From Anseranas semipalmata (lineage: Eukaryota > Chordata > Aves > Anseriformes > Anseranatidae): a stretch of 64,000 bases of DNA. The stretch spans positions 2,291,309 through 2,355,308 of the forward strand of contig VXAA01006433.1 in NCBI GenBank assembly GCA_013399115.1, in the 5' to 3' direction. The translations under genes and the position numbers were made by a program. Below the pieces are notes generated by a model. That model was not told where the DNA came from. It searched no databases and worked only from the letters and a program-made list of their open reading frames with translations. Of this stretch, positions 51,123 to 63,970 are shown one piece after another (the stretch's first letter is position 1; each line of letters starts with the position of its first letter).

Positions 51123-51524
51123 ATATGTTCTGAGATTTCCTTTGTACACAGATGTCCCTCAGCAAGTATCTCCAACCCTGGCTGCTCCAAAGCTCTGGCT
51201 GCAGCGGGCAGTCACGTCCCACCACCAAAAACCCCAGGGTGCAGCGCTGAGCAGACAGCAACCACCTAGTGATAATTAATACTGGTCACGTAAGCTATAA
51301 AATGACGTTACTAAAGTTCAGCTAATGGAAGAAAGAAAACAAACTGTAATTAAGAAAATTATATACTTCTCTATATTTTAGAGGCTCTCTGAAGCAAACA
51401 AGGAAAAGGATGCTTAGGAGCTTGGATTTTCAGATTCAGATAATTAAGTTCTGCATTACAGGCTTATTAAAATATATTGCCCAAGAGACCAGACAGAATG
51501 TAAGTTGGCTGGGTACAAAACTCA

Positions 51525-51537
51525 CAGAGAGAGAGAG
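51525..51537. repeat. Short (AG)n run
   Basis: About six AG dinucleotides. Confidence 0.85.
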
Positions 51538-51958
51538 AACAAAGCTGCAAGGCCTAAACGACCTTTTACTATTCCTGAATATCTTATGATATGATGTTTG
51601 AAAATGAAGATTGCCAAACAGATGGAGCTGTTAACGAATTTAGGAAACAACATGACACACGCTCAAAGGAGCTTTAGGAAAAAACTTACATTTCATGTGA
51701 AATGCTGTGGGTCAGTTAGGATCACTCAAAAGTAGAAAGGAAAAAGCCATAACTTTTTTGTTATTAAAAGACAGAAGATACAAAGGGATATCTCCAAATC
51801 AGCTGCAGTTTTTGTGCATCCAGATGATACCCCCAGCTGGTTCTGGTGGGCAGCATAGACTGTGCATGCCTTGAAGAAATGAAATTGAAGCTGGCAGGTG
51901 TATATCAGAGCTAACTGCCAAAGTTTATGCCTAAATAAGTGAAATTAATTAAATCCAG

Positions 51959-51974
51959 AAAAAAAAAAAAAAAA
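51959..51974. repeat. Poly(A) run
   Basis: Sixteen A residues in unique sequence. Confidence 0.9.
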
Positions 51975-52888
51975 GGATATTGAGCCAGCAGTCAATTGTT
52001 GATTAAGAAAACACGCTAAAAATTCTGAAATTTATTTGAAAACTAACACAGAAATTAACCTTTATCTTTTCTCAGCACAGCTTTTGAAGCATTCTTCATT
52101 TTCCATGGAGAAGAGCTAAAAATCTTTATCTGCTGCTAGTGGAATACTGGAATATGTTTAACCTCAGTTATTTACTGCTCAGAGGAAAACATAATTTCAG
52201 CATGAAAGCTGGTCTTAGGCCCTTTTCATTTCATGCTAGCCAGCTAGATGAGCGGTTCCTTGTCTCTTGGAACACGGCAGCTTGCTACAACCAGCATGTC
52301 CAAATAGTTGATATTACCTATTGCTGTCATGACATGTCCTCTCAGACAGTTCATGGAGCTTTACAAGAGATGCAGTTACCTGGCCTTTAAATCATAAGAT
52401 CTGCGTTGCTACAAAACTCATGGTCTTCCATTGCACTCACATTTATGGAGAATTGTTAAAAAACTTCTCTGCTTAGTTTTCAAGCTGAGGAAATGGTCAA
52501 GCCCTGCAAAAGGCATTTCTGGGCAACAACCTGCAGTGTGGCAGAATGCATTCACAAGATGAAATCACTTATCCTATTGTTCCCCAGCATCCTGACATAA
52601 TAATCTGTTTTTTAATGGCATTGGCATTCCATTTTCTTGACTCTTTATAAGCAGTTATCAACAATTTCATTAGCTAGTTCAAGACCAAAGGAACGAGAGT
52701 AACTTATGAAGGGTGCAACATCCAGATCATGCAGGACCATTGGTGAGCACTTGCAAGCAGTGGGTGGCAGCATGGGGTGGTTGATTGCTGCTTTCACAGC
52801 CCCTGATGAGGAGGAATCCAGTGCTCAGGAATGGTACTGGAGTCCCTGAGGACAGGGTAAGTTTATTTGCTATGAACTTCTTATTCAG

Positions 52889-52902
52889 TTTTTTTTTTTT
52901 TT
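52889..52902. repeat. Poly(T) run
   Basis: Fourteen T residues in unique sequence. Confidence 0.9.
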
Positions 52903-54280
52903 CAAACTTATATTTTCTCTGGATTTTCTTACCATCAGCAAAGTTTGCTTTAGTTTAAACCCCTCAGCTTTTTTCTGTGGTTGGAAAAATACCATTCCTC
53001 ACAGCAGCTCAGAAGAGGTTATTTAGGGTCCCAGGAAAGCTTGGCTGAATGCTACTTGCATGTGTCTTAGCTATTGAATTAGGCCTGTGTCTTGTCAAGG
53101 TGTACCTGATAGAAAGGTTAGATAATCTTTCTGTTACATTTCATATCCCCCCACGCCCCCAAAATATAAATGTTAATAATTTATTAACACTTGTCATTAA
53201 TATTGTGAAGTCAAGCGTTCATAAGTCAGGTTGTCTGGGCAACCTTCTTTTTTGCTCTCTCATGCACTATATTGATGTGATCTGTAATTACACCGTGACA
53301 TGCTGGTATTTCCATAGGACCTGTGACTCATTTGGTGCACAGATCAACCAGGGCTCCTTTAATGAGTACAGATAGTCAATATTTTATTTCAACCCCACTG
53401 TTAATTATGTGGTTGTATCATATTTACCAGCACTGTTTAAACATTGTGCTGAGGACAGAGCCGCTGATCTCCTCACTGACTTTCTAGCCACATTCATTAT
53501 TTCTGCAGTTTTGTATGGAATGACCATTCGATCTTCACGTCAACACCACAAAGACAGGGCAATAGCCTGATAATTTTATTACAGGAAGCTGAAGTACAAG
53601 CAGATGAAGGTCAAAACAGTCTGCTAATTTTGTATGTCCAGTTTGATAACTCTGTGATCTGAATTTTTTACAGTGCTCAGCATTATATTGCATGAGGTAC
53701 ATGCAGTGCACCTCTCTGATTTCCTTCAGCTGCATCTGCACGTGCTCAGCAATTCTACAGGTCACACATGAAGATGTTGAGTTGCATCTCCACAAAATGC
53801 TGCATACAGTTAGTGACCACCAGTGAAAAGCCGTGTTACCCCACTGACACCCCACTGCCCACCTGCCCTCGAAGGTTCGATTTCCCACACTGCATCGTGC
53901 CACCTGGAAAAGGGACATATTTGAAAATATTTCATTTCAACTCTTTAGAAAGAAAAGTTTTGTTTTTGACAAGACTCCATGTTTTTTTCCCATTTAAAAA
54001 ATAACCTAGGGACAAAAAAAAATCATAACTAGAAAATGATACAGAACTTACCATATTAGGTGGAATTGAACTCTTTTGATTGTTGTGTTTCCACTGTGTT
54101 TCTGTGCTGTGTTATTCAGACTTTTCTTCTCTTTCCCCCATTTCTGGATCATCCTGGAAAGCCAGAAAACTCATCCATTTCTGAAATTATCCACATTTGT
54201 GTTCAGGTGGGCTTGGGCTGGCCTGTTAGAGCAGTATGAAATGCTGAACTCTAACAGAAAGAAAAGAAAGGAAGGAGAGA

Positions 54281-54320
54281 AAAAACAACAACAACAAACA
54301 AAAACAAACAAAAAAACACA
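54281..54320. repeat. (CAA)n/(AAAC)n A-rich array
   Basis: A-rich microsatellite following a purine-rich GAAAG/GGAGA stretch (54256-54280). Confidence 0.9.
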
Positions 54321-56314
54321 TTTGAACTCTCTTAACAGTGCACTACTAATTTTTCTGCTTCATTTATATTTTCTTTCAGTGCTTTAATATCACTCAGTGC
54401 TCCAGCACTTCTGGCGAAGCAGGAGTGTGGCTGCAGCTCCCTGCAGTGTTATTTCCAGCACTCCAAAGCTTACAGCTCAGCAGGGCAAGCCAGCAGAGTT
54501 TCTGCATCTCTTACACCTGCAGAGTCCCAGGCAATTTTGTCCTGATCCTGCTTTCATGGAATGAAAACTCAGACTTTTCAATGAATTTAACAGAGTCAGG
54601 CTTGGTCCAAAAAGAACAACATCCAATGCTCTGTTCAACCTGGTAAATAATGTTTTCTCATGTACTGCAAACAGGGACGAATTGATCCATGCAGTGACCT
54701 TCTGTCCTTCCCTCAGTCACCCACCTGCTGCCAAGCAGCTAAACAAATTAATACAGTTTCGAGGCATCTAAGTTCAGAAAGGACAGTAAATGATGTACTC
54801 TCTTCCCAAAGCCAAAATAATCTGCATTTGTTTTGGAACACCATCATGAATCACTTTAATCTTTTCTTTCTTGAGATACTTTTTTATTTCTTTCTATAAA
54901 TTCCGTCCTTTGTGAGCTGTAGTGTCCATTCCAGTTGCATTTGAAAACTCCTCAGATGAAGGTTTTAGTCATTTGCTTTTTGGTGAGTAATTGTACTCAT
55001 TTTCAGCCAGAAGACAGTTAACCTTTTGAGACAGTCAATTGCCCTCTCTATGTACCTATCACTGTTCTTACTGGTAGTGTAAGACTAAAACTTAATAACC
55101 TTGAAAGGATGAAGCATTAACTTTGCTCTGACAAAAACTCATTCTAAGTTTTAAGGCTAGAAATTTTCAAGGGAACCTGTAGGATTTGATTCTTAGAGAA
55201 CTATAGTTTGGTAGCGTTGGAAACATGAATAATTTAGTACTTATTAAATTGCAGTCCATATGAATCAGACATCTATAGTACCTTTTTTATATTTTATGGT
55301 AATAACTACTTAAGTTCAAAGACTACTGCTGAAAGATATTGCCAAATACACACAGTGCACAAATGTATCTCCCTTTTATCAATTATGAAATCTTGTTTTG
55401 CTTTAGAAAATGAATCCTAAGTACTTAAATTAAATGATGCCTATCTTTAACAAACACACAAGGAGATTGTGGTTACCTATAGGCATATTTAACTCTATAT
55501 ATCTTTGAAAAAAAATCCATTAGAAGAAGCATTATATGCAATATATATACAAAACAAATATTGCAACATGATACTCTTGGAATACTACATTTAATAGTAA
55601 CTTAATAAACACCAAATTATGAAAGACTGTGCAAACACAACAAAGCCATAAATTTTTAACTGTTTACATGCAAAATTCCAGCCCACTTTCTAGAAAGGCT
55701 CACACTTATCCAGACAAGGCTCAAAGTGACCTATGAAGATGAGAACTGTCAAAGTAATGTGAGGGGGTGAGCTACCCATCTGCCTGTAGTGTGAGATGGG
55801 CTTTCAGCACGAACATTTCCTTCTCCTTTCCCTACTCTTTACCCTGGAGAGCCACCAGAAGTGCTCTGGCCTGGGACAGAAAGAGACAAGAGGAGATCTG
55901 AGAGTGATTAGACCACCTAGCATTAGGAGAGGGAAAGCAGAGGACAGAAAAGGTGGGAGAAGACACAGATATCCTTAGTCAGTCTCAGACTTCTAATATT
56001 GCATGGGCATAGTCAGAAAGAAATTCTAGGAGGTAGTTTTGAGGGAAAGGTGATGGGACAAGATGAGGATGATATCCATGAGAGCTGTCAGGAGACATAT
56101 AGGTGAACCTTTTCATCTAAAATACAAAATGAGAAAAAGAACTAGTTATGTCTTTGGGGACTGGTTCATTTTGCTTTTATTTCTACTCACAAGATGAGGA
56201 GGGCACATGGCCTTTCTGTTTGTTTTGGATGTAAAATGGATCTGTAAAATCCTTCATCACTTGACAGACTTCCTCTCCTGTGTGGAAATGATGAAAGCTT
56301 TGAGAGAGATGGCC

Positions 56315-56396
56315 AAAAAACAAACAAACAAACAAACAAACAAACAAAACAAAAACAAACACAAAACAAACAACACAAAAAAAAGCACACACACAA
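56315..56396. repeat. (AAAC)n microsatellite with degenerate tail
   Basis: Perfect CAAA units at about 56321-56348 degenerate into mixed AAAC/AAAAC words and a short CA run. On the minus strand it yields spurious Phe/Cys/Leu/Val-rich frames. Confidence 0.95.
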
Positions 56397-59300
56397 AATT
56401 GCCTAAACTCTCTTTGAGTGTAAAACCGAAAGAGCAGCCTATCAGATAGGTTAAACTAATGATGATCATGCTGTCTCTGAGAAGAGTAGATGTAAAAATG
56501 CAGTCGCGAAGTGAGGTGAGTCTCTGATTCAAATACTTTATTTTTCCACTGTGCAACATGAAAAAACAAACTCTGGGAGTCTTACCTAGGCTGTACAAAG
56601 CAGATGGCCTGTTGCAGCTCTCTGGCTACCCTGGCCTTATCTCGGTGTCTTCGCACCCTTCACGGCATGGCCACCATCAGCCTGCAGCAAGGAACTTGAG
56701 ATGTCCTTCCTGCTCCAGCAGCAAACCCCCAGCCTGGTACATCCATGGCTTTTTCCTCGTTCCCATTTGCAGGAAAAGATCTCATTTCTAGAAACCTTTG
56801 TGTGGGCTTGAAAAATTCTTAGTAAAATTAATCCTTCTCATAAGCATTCCAAAGTTGTAATTCCTCAAATGTTAAGAACATTTACTGCTGAGAAATAGTT
56901 TGTAGAAAAAGTTTCTTACTGCTAAATCCATCTACCTGTTTAAAGGTGAAAGCATATTCCTTAACAGCCTCCAAATGATACATTTTTCTGATGTGTCTAT
57001 TTTCAGGTGTTTTTTATTTTTCTGCAATCAAAATTACAAAACTTTTTAAAAAGATAGCTCTGGAAATTATATTTTTATGTCATTTTGATACACTCCTTCA
57101 ACAGATTATGAAGTCAAGGAGCTAAAAGACATTAATATTCTTTAGGCAGTCATTACCTGGCAACTCTTAAGCAATTTCCTTGCCAAAACTAGAAAGAAAT
57201 ATCCCTACAAAGATACTTAAAAAGAGACAATACCTGCTTTGGTGATCACTCCATGCAAAGCCTTTGTGAGAACTGAATTTAAGAAGATATGCTTAAAGCT
57301 GGAAGTAATTCTTTGTTCAAATAAGAAAGAACTGACCTGAAACAGCATTTCAGCTCCTTTTCAAACCCTCAAAAACTTAAAGGTGTAGCTAAAGAAATGT
57401 CCTGCATGAAAAAATAAAATGGAAACTTTTGCAATATAAAGTAATTTCTGCCCAGACAAAGAACACGCAGCCATCAAACTCAGTACAAATTATAACCCAA
57501 CTGCACATGTTGTAGCATATTAACTAGTCATGACCTGATCCTGCTGGCATGTTAATTCCATGGAAACACTGGGAAAAAGACAAAAATGAAGGGAATGAGT
57601 ATTTTTGCCAAATGGTGCTTGGCAGAGGTGTTGTCTCGTGCTGTCCAATGTGTGGTGACACCAGGCGAGCATAAGTCCTTGTGGACGAGGGAGGAGAGTG
57701 GCCGGTCCCCTCCCAGCCCCTGCGCCACAGCAGCAGAGATGCCAGGGCTCAGCTGTGCACAAACCACCCTGCCATGTTAGCTGTTTTTTTCACTGGTTTG
57801 GAAGAGACTGAGCTGACCAAAGCTCTGCCAAAAAGTTACGTTCAACTGTGCCTTGTAATGCTTTTATGGAATAATTGGGTGATAAGACAAAATATCACCA
57901 GGTTCTGTACCACATACTTCTGTTCTGCAGGGTTAGGATTATGCAACCAGAAAGGAGGCAACAGTTAATCTTGATAAATGCTAACAAACAATGCTATGCC
58001 ATTTGCAATTTAAAATTTTTAATTTCAACCTATTGGGCTGTTCCAAAACACTTCCTTCAATAACTTTTGAATAATTGATTTAATTATTTTCTTTGATCCC
58101 ACAGGACTTAGTTGAGTATTCAGCTTCAACCATTTCTAAAAATGGTTTACTATGTCAAGAATCATTCATGTATCTTCACTTGAAATTATTTTATCCCTTC
58201 ATAAACAACTTCAGTTTTCCCTGTAACATCATGACAAGACACTCTGGGGCATAAGACCTTTTGGCCTTGTCTCTCTAAGGACTCATACCTAGTCAAGCAC
58301 AGATCCACTAGGAAATCCGAAATCTTTGTCAAAAGCTCTGCACTAAGGTTTTTATAAAATAGGTGGTAATTGATGTAAAATCTGCTTTGTTTCTTCTTTC
58401 TTTCCTATTGAAAGAAAATATTGATGTGAATAGATTGCTTATGCTAAAACAACGCAAAGAAACGTGGCTGACTAAGGCACGTTCCCAAACTTATGATGAA
58501 GCAAACATTAGGATGAGAGCTACCACATCTACTTGTACATTGCTCCAGTGCAGTGGCATGTCTGCTGTCATGAATTGGCCAAAGTAATGAAAAGGCCATG
58601 GATACCATTTCACAGTTCATATGGAAATCACTGTAAATGTCTCAAGCTTTGCCTTGCTGGCCTGCACCAGCTGCTGGTCTGTCTCAGCTAAGAACATGCC
58701 CTGCAGACACAGAAGGGGCTGTGTGGAGCACATCTGCATTGTGCATCCATGGGATGAGTCCACAGATGTGGTTTCATGCTGAGCCTGATGCAAACCAGGG
58801 GCTTTTCCCACTCCAGGACACCAAACGTTGTTTGGAGTGTGACAGTGGAGAAACTCATGCTAATAGCAGGCAATTTGCACATTAAGGTTTATTAATAAAA
58901 TATGTAGAGATCAAGGCATTCATTGTACACAACATGCTTTGGCACAGCTGCGCAGAGGATGTTCTTCAGCTCTGATGATATGTGGGAGGACAGCTGTAAG
59001 GGCTGTGTCCCCCTGTGCTTTCACAACCTAGTCAAGTATTTCTTCTGTCAATCTGCTGCCTTCATGTTTCATTTGGCAAATTTATTGGCTATGCAGCATA
59101 TCACAGCCCTTTAAAAAGCAGTAAAAACACATGTAGGATTTCTTTATAATCACTTGCTTTCTGCTTGCTTTGCTACTAACCCAGACAATATAGTGTCCTT
59201 TTATTAAGAGTCTTCAGTGTACTCACATCTTTCATCACTATCTGCTGGGGTTTTTCAGCCACCCCTCCTGACCTCATGCATGGAAAGTCAAGAAACCTGA

Positions 59301-59985
59301 AATATGTTTGATTCTCCTTAGAAGCTTGAAATACTTGTCCAAATTCCCAGCAAATCAGGCAAGTCAATTATTATTATACAACTTTCACAAATCACAAAAT
59401 ATCCCAGAAAAGCTCCCTTTCTTGTTATATTCATGATTTAAGAGAAACAATTATCGCCACCTAGCCTTATTTTAGACTGCAGCTTTAACAGGCTGAGATC
59501 CCTGTGATTTCATTAATAATCAATAAAAGAGGCAATAGAAGTTTCCCCTTCAAGCATCCTATTCACCATGAAGGAATGTGCTAGTTTAAGGCAAAAATGT
59601 AATGCCGATGGATGATGACAACATCACTGGAAAGATCTTCAGGCATTTACATATTTTTCTGATTCCAATACCCATTAGAGAAGTCAGGCACATTTTGCAC
59701 TCACTTTTGAGCACTGTGAACACTGTGAATTTAATAATAAAAAGGGTTCCAAGTCACTGCTAGCATAGTGCTAAATGCAACCTGTATTTCTCAATTTTTT
59801 TTTTCCCCAAGTGACAATCTCAACAAGTCTAGACAGACATTTTCTCCTACATGTTCACTGAATTCCTCCCTTTTTGCTACTGAAAAACTGCAGCAGCCGC
59901 CTCACTGAAACAATGCAGTCAAAACCAAGCATAAAATTATGCTACAAACCTTCAGTGGATAGTTGTGTGGAAATCTCTTTTTCTA

Positions 59986-60010
59986 CAAAAAAAACAAAAA
60001 ACAAAAAAAA
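59986..60010. repeat. A-rich tract with C interruptions
   Basis: A8-C-A6-C-A8, A-rich on the plus strand. Confidence 0.9.
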
Positions 60011-60144
60011 CCCACCTCTATTTATATCTTGAACATCTTGCTTTTATACATCCAAATAAAAAATTCATATTCCCTGATGGTATCAGGGAATTGCTTGCAG
60101 CCGAATAGATACTGCTAACATTTCCCTGCTAATATTATGATAGT

Positions 60145-60290
60145 AGCATTGTTATAGCTGTGATGGTCTTACAATATAAGGGAAACAAGGTCTGCAGGGG
60201 GAGAGGTAATACCTTTTATTAAACCAGTTGATGTAGCTGGAAGAAGAGTGACTCTGTGCCCCTGGTAAAAGTTTTGTGCCTGAAAATATC
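60145..60290 (+). mobile_element. Ancient sauropsid interspersed repeat (family not named)
   Basis: The landmarks 'gttatagctgtgatggtctt', 'aagggaaacaaggt', 'gaggtaataccttttattaa' and 'accagttgatgtagctgg' follow, in order, a repeat common in turtle, crocodile and bird DNA. Its consensus reads roughly as tgtagccgtgttggtcc, then agagacaaggt, then gaggtaatatcttttattggaccaac. It is diverged and non-coding. I do not recall its class with certainty, so I leave it unnamed. Confidence 0.65.
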
Positions 60291-60587
60291 TGTTGTTTTC
60301 TTTTTTCCTCTAAGGAAAGCCATTGGTCTTCTTCCCACAACTACTTTGCAATTAATTCACACTGGCTATGCTGGGAGATCCTCTAACCTTCACTGTCTCT
60401 GGCACTGCCACTGACAAACAATAAAAATCTCACTCTAAACTGACATCCAGAGCTTCTCCATAGCCTTTGGGGGGAAAAGTGTGCAAAAAGATGGGGAGGA
60501 AAACAGGATTACCATTCTCCCTCCTGGCTTACTAACATGTGGAGGTAAGTGGCAGATAGGAATAAACCATATCCTACACGATACTGA

Positions 60588-60643
60588 AAACAAACAAACA
60601 AACAAACAAACAAACAAACAAAAGACAAAAACAAAAACAAAAC
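60588..60643. repeat. (AAAC)n microsatellite
   Basis: About nine perfect AAAC units followed by degenerate AAAAC words. Confidence 0.95.
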
Positions 60644-63050
60644 ACCAAGAGAAAGATGATGCTTTGTGGGATCTCTATGTCAGTGTGCAGACCTGGGCTC
60701 AGCTAGCTGCAGTCAGGACTTTGCACAGAGATGGGACTGATGTCTCCCATCCCCAGCAAATGGCAAGGAGCAGGGCCAGCACAGGGCTGAGCCACGATGG
60801 CTCAGCTCCTGTGAAAATGAAGCTGGGACAATGAGAGGTAACAACACTTGAACCGACAAAGCTTTCCCTGAAGGAAAGGTCAATACAGAAGAAGACTAAG
60901 GGATTGCCTTAGTTGTCAGAAGTGCCATCTTTTAATGAAAATGGCAAGCTCAAAGTCATTTATTTTTCATGTATTACACGGCAACACTTGTCTTGCAGTC
61001 AGGTATCGCAGGCATGCTTTCAGCGCTGTGGTTTTAATGAGGTGCTTGATCCTTGTGTAAAATCAGCACCACGGCCCTTATCCAGCAAGAACTAACAAGG
61101 AACTATAAATGGCCCAATTACCAGGCTGAAATGTCATTCACACATTTGTTATCTCCCACACCAACAGGGAAAAATAACACAGAGACACAGTAGCTGAAGG
61201 CAAATTGCAATTACTGTCGATTGAACTACAACTTGTGAAGCTCTTCATGTAATTCAAAGCTTTAAAATTTAACATGAACTATATTTAGTTTTGAACATCA
61301 GTTGGGTTCATTAATATTTTGGTTTAGATTTGCCAAAAGTCACAATATCCTTATTAATAATATTAGCAGGCTCTAACTGTTGCCTACATGATGCTGTACT
61401 TAGTTTTTAACTCTTTAGCTAAATTACTTTGGGAGCAGTAGCACTCGGGATGAAAGATTTCTGGAATACGTGGTCATGGAGAAGCTGGATGCTCTTCCTC
61501 CAAGTCACTATCATTTCAATGCAGGGCATGATACCTGAAGAAAGCATTTTGCATGTTTGTCTTCCAGATGATTTTTTTTCACTCAAATCTTAATCATTCT
61601 GTTGCTAAAGCATATGCTGGTAATCTTTGAAAGACACTACTGCACTAACCCCATCTAATTTAGATATCTGTATTAGCAGTACTGTAACACTGGAGTGCCT
61701 AAATAAAACCATCTTCCTGGGGAAAAAATAAAAAATAAAAAGAGGCCTGCTCATAATTTCATCATATTTAATATTTTAACTGTATTATAATAATATGAGC
61801 TATGGCAGATAGTGGAAGTGCCATGGTCATGGCATGGCAGCACTCAGTTCCTCTGCACTTTCCGTGTTTCTCAGGCACACCAGCTAACCCAAGCAGAGCT
61901 CTGAAATAAATCTTTTCCACTTATAGCTAGCCCAGGCAATTCCCAGTGAGTAGACATCGTCTAAATCCCTCACCACTTTCAGAAAAATTTGGCTGTTATA
62001 TACCTGGATGCATAACAACTGAAGATGACGTGATCTCCCATAAATCATTTTGGATGTAACGATGAAACAAAACCATGCACAGAATGTCTCATTTCCAAAG
62101 CACTCAGGGAAGCTACAGGACATATTTAGATACAAGCACTGTCAAGCTTAAGCAGCCTGCTAAAAGAAACAGAAGAGTGCTTGTATTCCCCTTCCTACCA
62201 TGAGCTGTCAGTAAATTCACTAATTGGGGCTGTGAAATTGCTTATTGCTGGTGTTATCTGAAAAGCAAAGAGATAGGGATAAGGACAGGAATGAATCAGG
62301 TGCTGAGATGGACAATGCTGTTTTGTGATTCACTCATTGCTAGATTGATTATATACTGGTGTAGATCAAATGTTTTCAGCATATTTATTCTGCTTTCCAA
62401 CCAAGAAATATCAAGCAGATTTTAACACATATGCTTAAATTTGCTTACAAGAACCCAACGGTGTTGCACTTTCTATAAAACTAATTATGGTAATACAGGT
62501 TGTTGAATGCAGGGAACTACAAGCACTGGAAATAATAAACGTCTTATCTTTGCACCTTTGTGCGTGATAATACTTCAGGCTTTTAAGAGTGAAATAACAT
62601 TTTTTAACTTTGGCATAGCTCATTCATTCATTGGATTTCATTGAACTTTGGCGTAATGCAGGAAGACAGCCTACTTTTCAGCAATTTTTGGTAATTCTTA
62701 CTTTACCACCCATCTTCCAGAAAGTATTGAAGTATTTTATAGATAGACCATGCTGTGGACTGTTTGATTCCAAAGTGCTTTATTTCCAAATTAAGATTTA
62801 AAAAAAAAAAAAATATTAGAAAAAAGTCTGGTTACCTTCAAGACCACAATTGTTCATCAGAATATTGCTATAAGGTGTCAACAATTTTTTAACACGATAA
62901 AAAATTGCTCCTGAATTTTTTCTATTTTTGCAATTCTTAGTATATAAAACATAAGGCTCATAAGGATCTACTTACTGCAGTTTAGTAGGTCTTTCCTTTT
63001 TCTCTCACTTCTTTACTTGTGTTTTGTTTTGGTGCATGCTTTTTTGGAGG

Positions 63051-63064
63051 TTTTTTTTTTTTTT
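63051..63064. repeat. Poly(T) run
   Basis: Fourteen T residues. Confidence 0.9.
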
Positions 63065-63461
63065 CATTGCGACTATTAGGATGGAAGGTCAAGATAAATT
63101 ACATTTTCTACCCATCATTTTTCTCCTGGAGTATCCTTCGCATCAGCATTTCCCTCAAGCTAAACTCATGCTTCACCAGTTTTTTTAAGCACAACAAGCA
63201 ATCTAGAGGTTGCCATCTCATAGCAGAGTCAATCCAGCTTGCAGGAGAGGATATTACATTATGCTTTCTACCCGGCACACATCACTCCCTTGAAAGTATA
63301 TGCTCCTTTCTGCTGTTTAATAAGAGAAGCTTTGGCCTTTGGATCAAATTTCACTTGCAATACCTGCTGGAGCAGTAATGTGTATTATGGATTTGCTGCA
63401 AAATCCACTACAATTATTATGGAAATTTTCCTTACGAATGTAATGGTCAGTGATGCCAGGA

Positions 63462-63490
63462 AAACAAACAAACAAACAAACAAACAAAAA
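63462..63490. repeat. (AAAC)n microsatellite
   Basis: Six to seven AAAC units, A-rich on the plus strand. Confidence 0.95.
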
Positions 63491-63839
63491 ACAATAAACC
63501 ACAGAGAGACACATAGACAGCTACTGGAATGGACAAGCTTCTTCACTTCATTCCCTGAACAAAGGTGCCTGGGACATCTGGACACTGTGGTCAGTCCAGA
63601 CTCAGCAGCTTCTTTCCTTTGTCATGTAATGTATTGGAGTATGGAAAACTACAGCCAACCACTAATCCTGGCAGCAGATATTTCATGAACATCTGCTATA
63701 CATAACTGCTATAATTTACTCTCCAGAGCCACCATAGAGGCAGTGCAGCAAGCTGCCTCTCTCCTGTACTACTCCTTCCCATGGGGTGAGGAGAGAGGGA
63801 TGTCCAGCTTCCACAGCTATAAGTACAGCACAACAAAGT

Positions 63840-63970
63840 TTCTTCTCTTCTCTTCTCTTCTCTTCTCTTCTCTTCTCTTCTCTTCTCTTCTCTTCTCTTC
63901 TCTTCTCTTCTCTTCTCTTCTCTTCTCTTCTCTTCTCTTCTCTTCTCTTCTCTTCTCTTCTCTTCTCTTN
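63840..63970. repeat. (TTCTC)26 pentanucleotide array ending in N
   Basis: A perfect 130-nt array of the 5-bp unit TTCTC with no interruption, terminated by a single N at 63970. It is a pure polypurine/polypyrimidine tract. The N suggests the assembly may have collapsed or truncated a longer array. Confidence 0.97.

Larger units (their letters stand above)
50991..60144. other. Unique non-coding stretch
   Basis: About 9 kb with no supported gene. It contains a 12-bp minisatellite (51087-51122), (AG)n (51525-51537), A runs, AAAC arrays (54281-54320, 56315-56396), purine-rich sequence at about 55740-56110 and a GC-rich patch (about 57630-57780). Open frames stay below 130 codons and lack domains. 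Confidence 0.6.
60291..63839. other. Unique non-coding stretch
   Basis: No supported gene. Contains two AAAC arrays (60588-60643, 63462-63490), an A run at about 62801-62813 and a T run (63051-63064). The stretch 61115-61330, rich in AATT/ATTA homeodomain-type words, is a candidate conserved element. The 149-codon plus-strand frame (63239-63688) runs through the AAAC array and has no domain. Confidence 0.6.

Noticed and set aside
53865..53890. tRNA T-arm-like GGTTCGATTTCCC
   Set aside because: The flanking bases do not form a 5-bp T stem, and no D-arm or acceptor pairing is found nearby.
57600..57780. GC-rich patch considered as a CpG island or promoter
   Set aside because: Only about 150 bp with few CpG dinucleotides, well below an island.
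63239..63688. 149-codon plus-strand frame
   Set aside because: It crosses an AAAC microsatellite, has no domain and shows no splice context.
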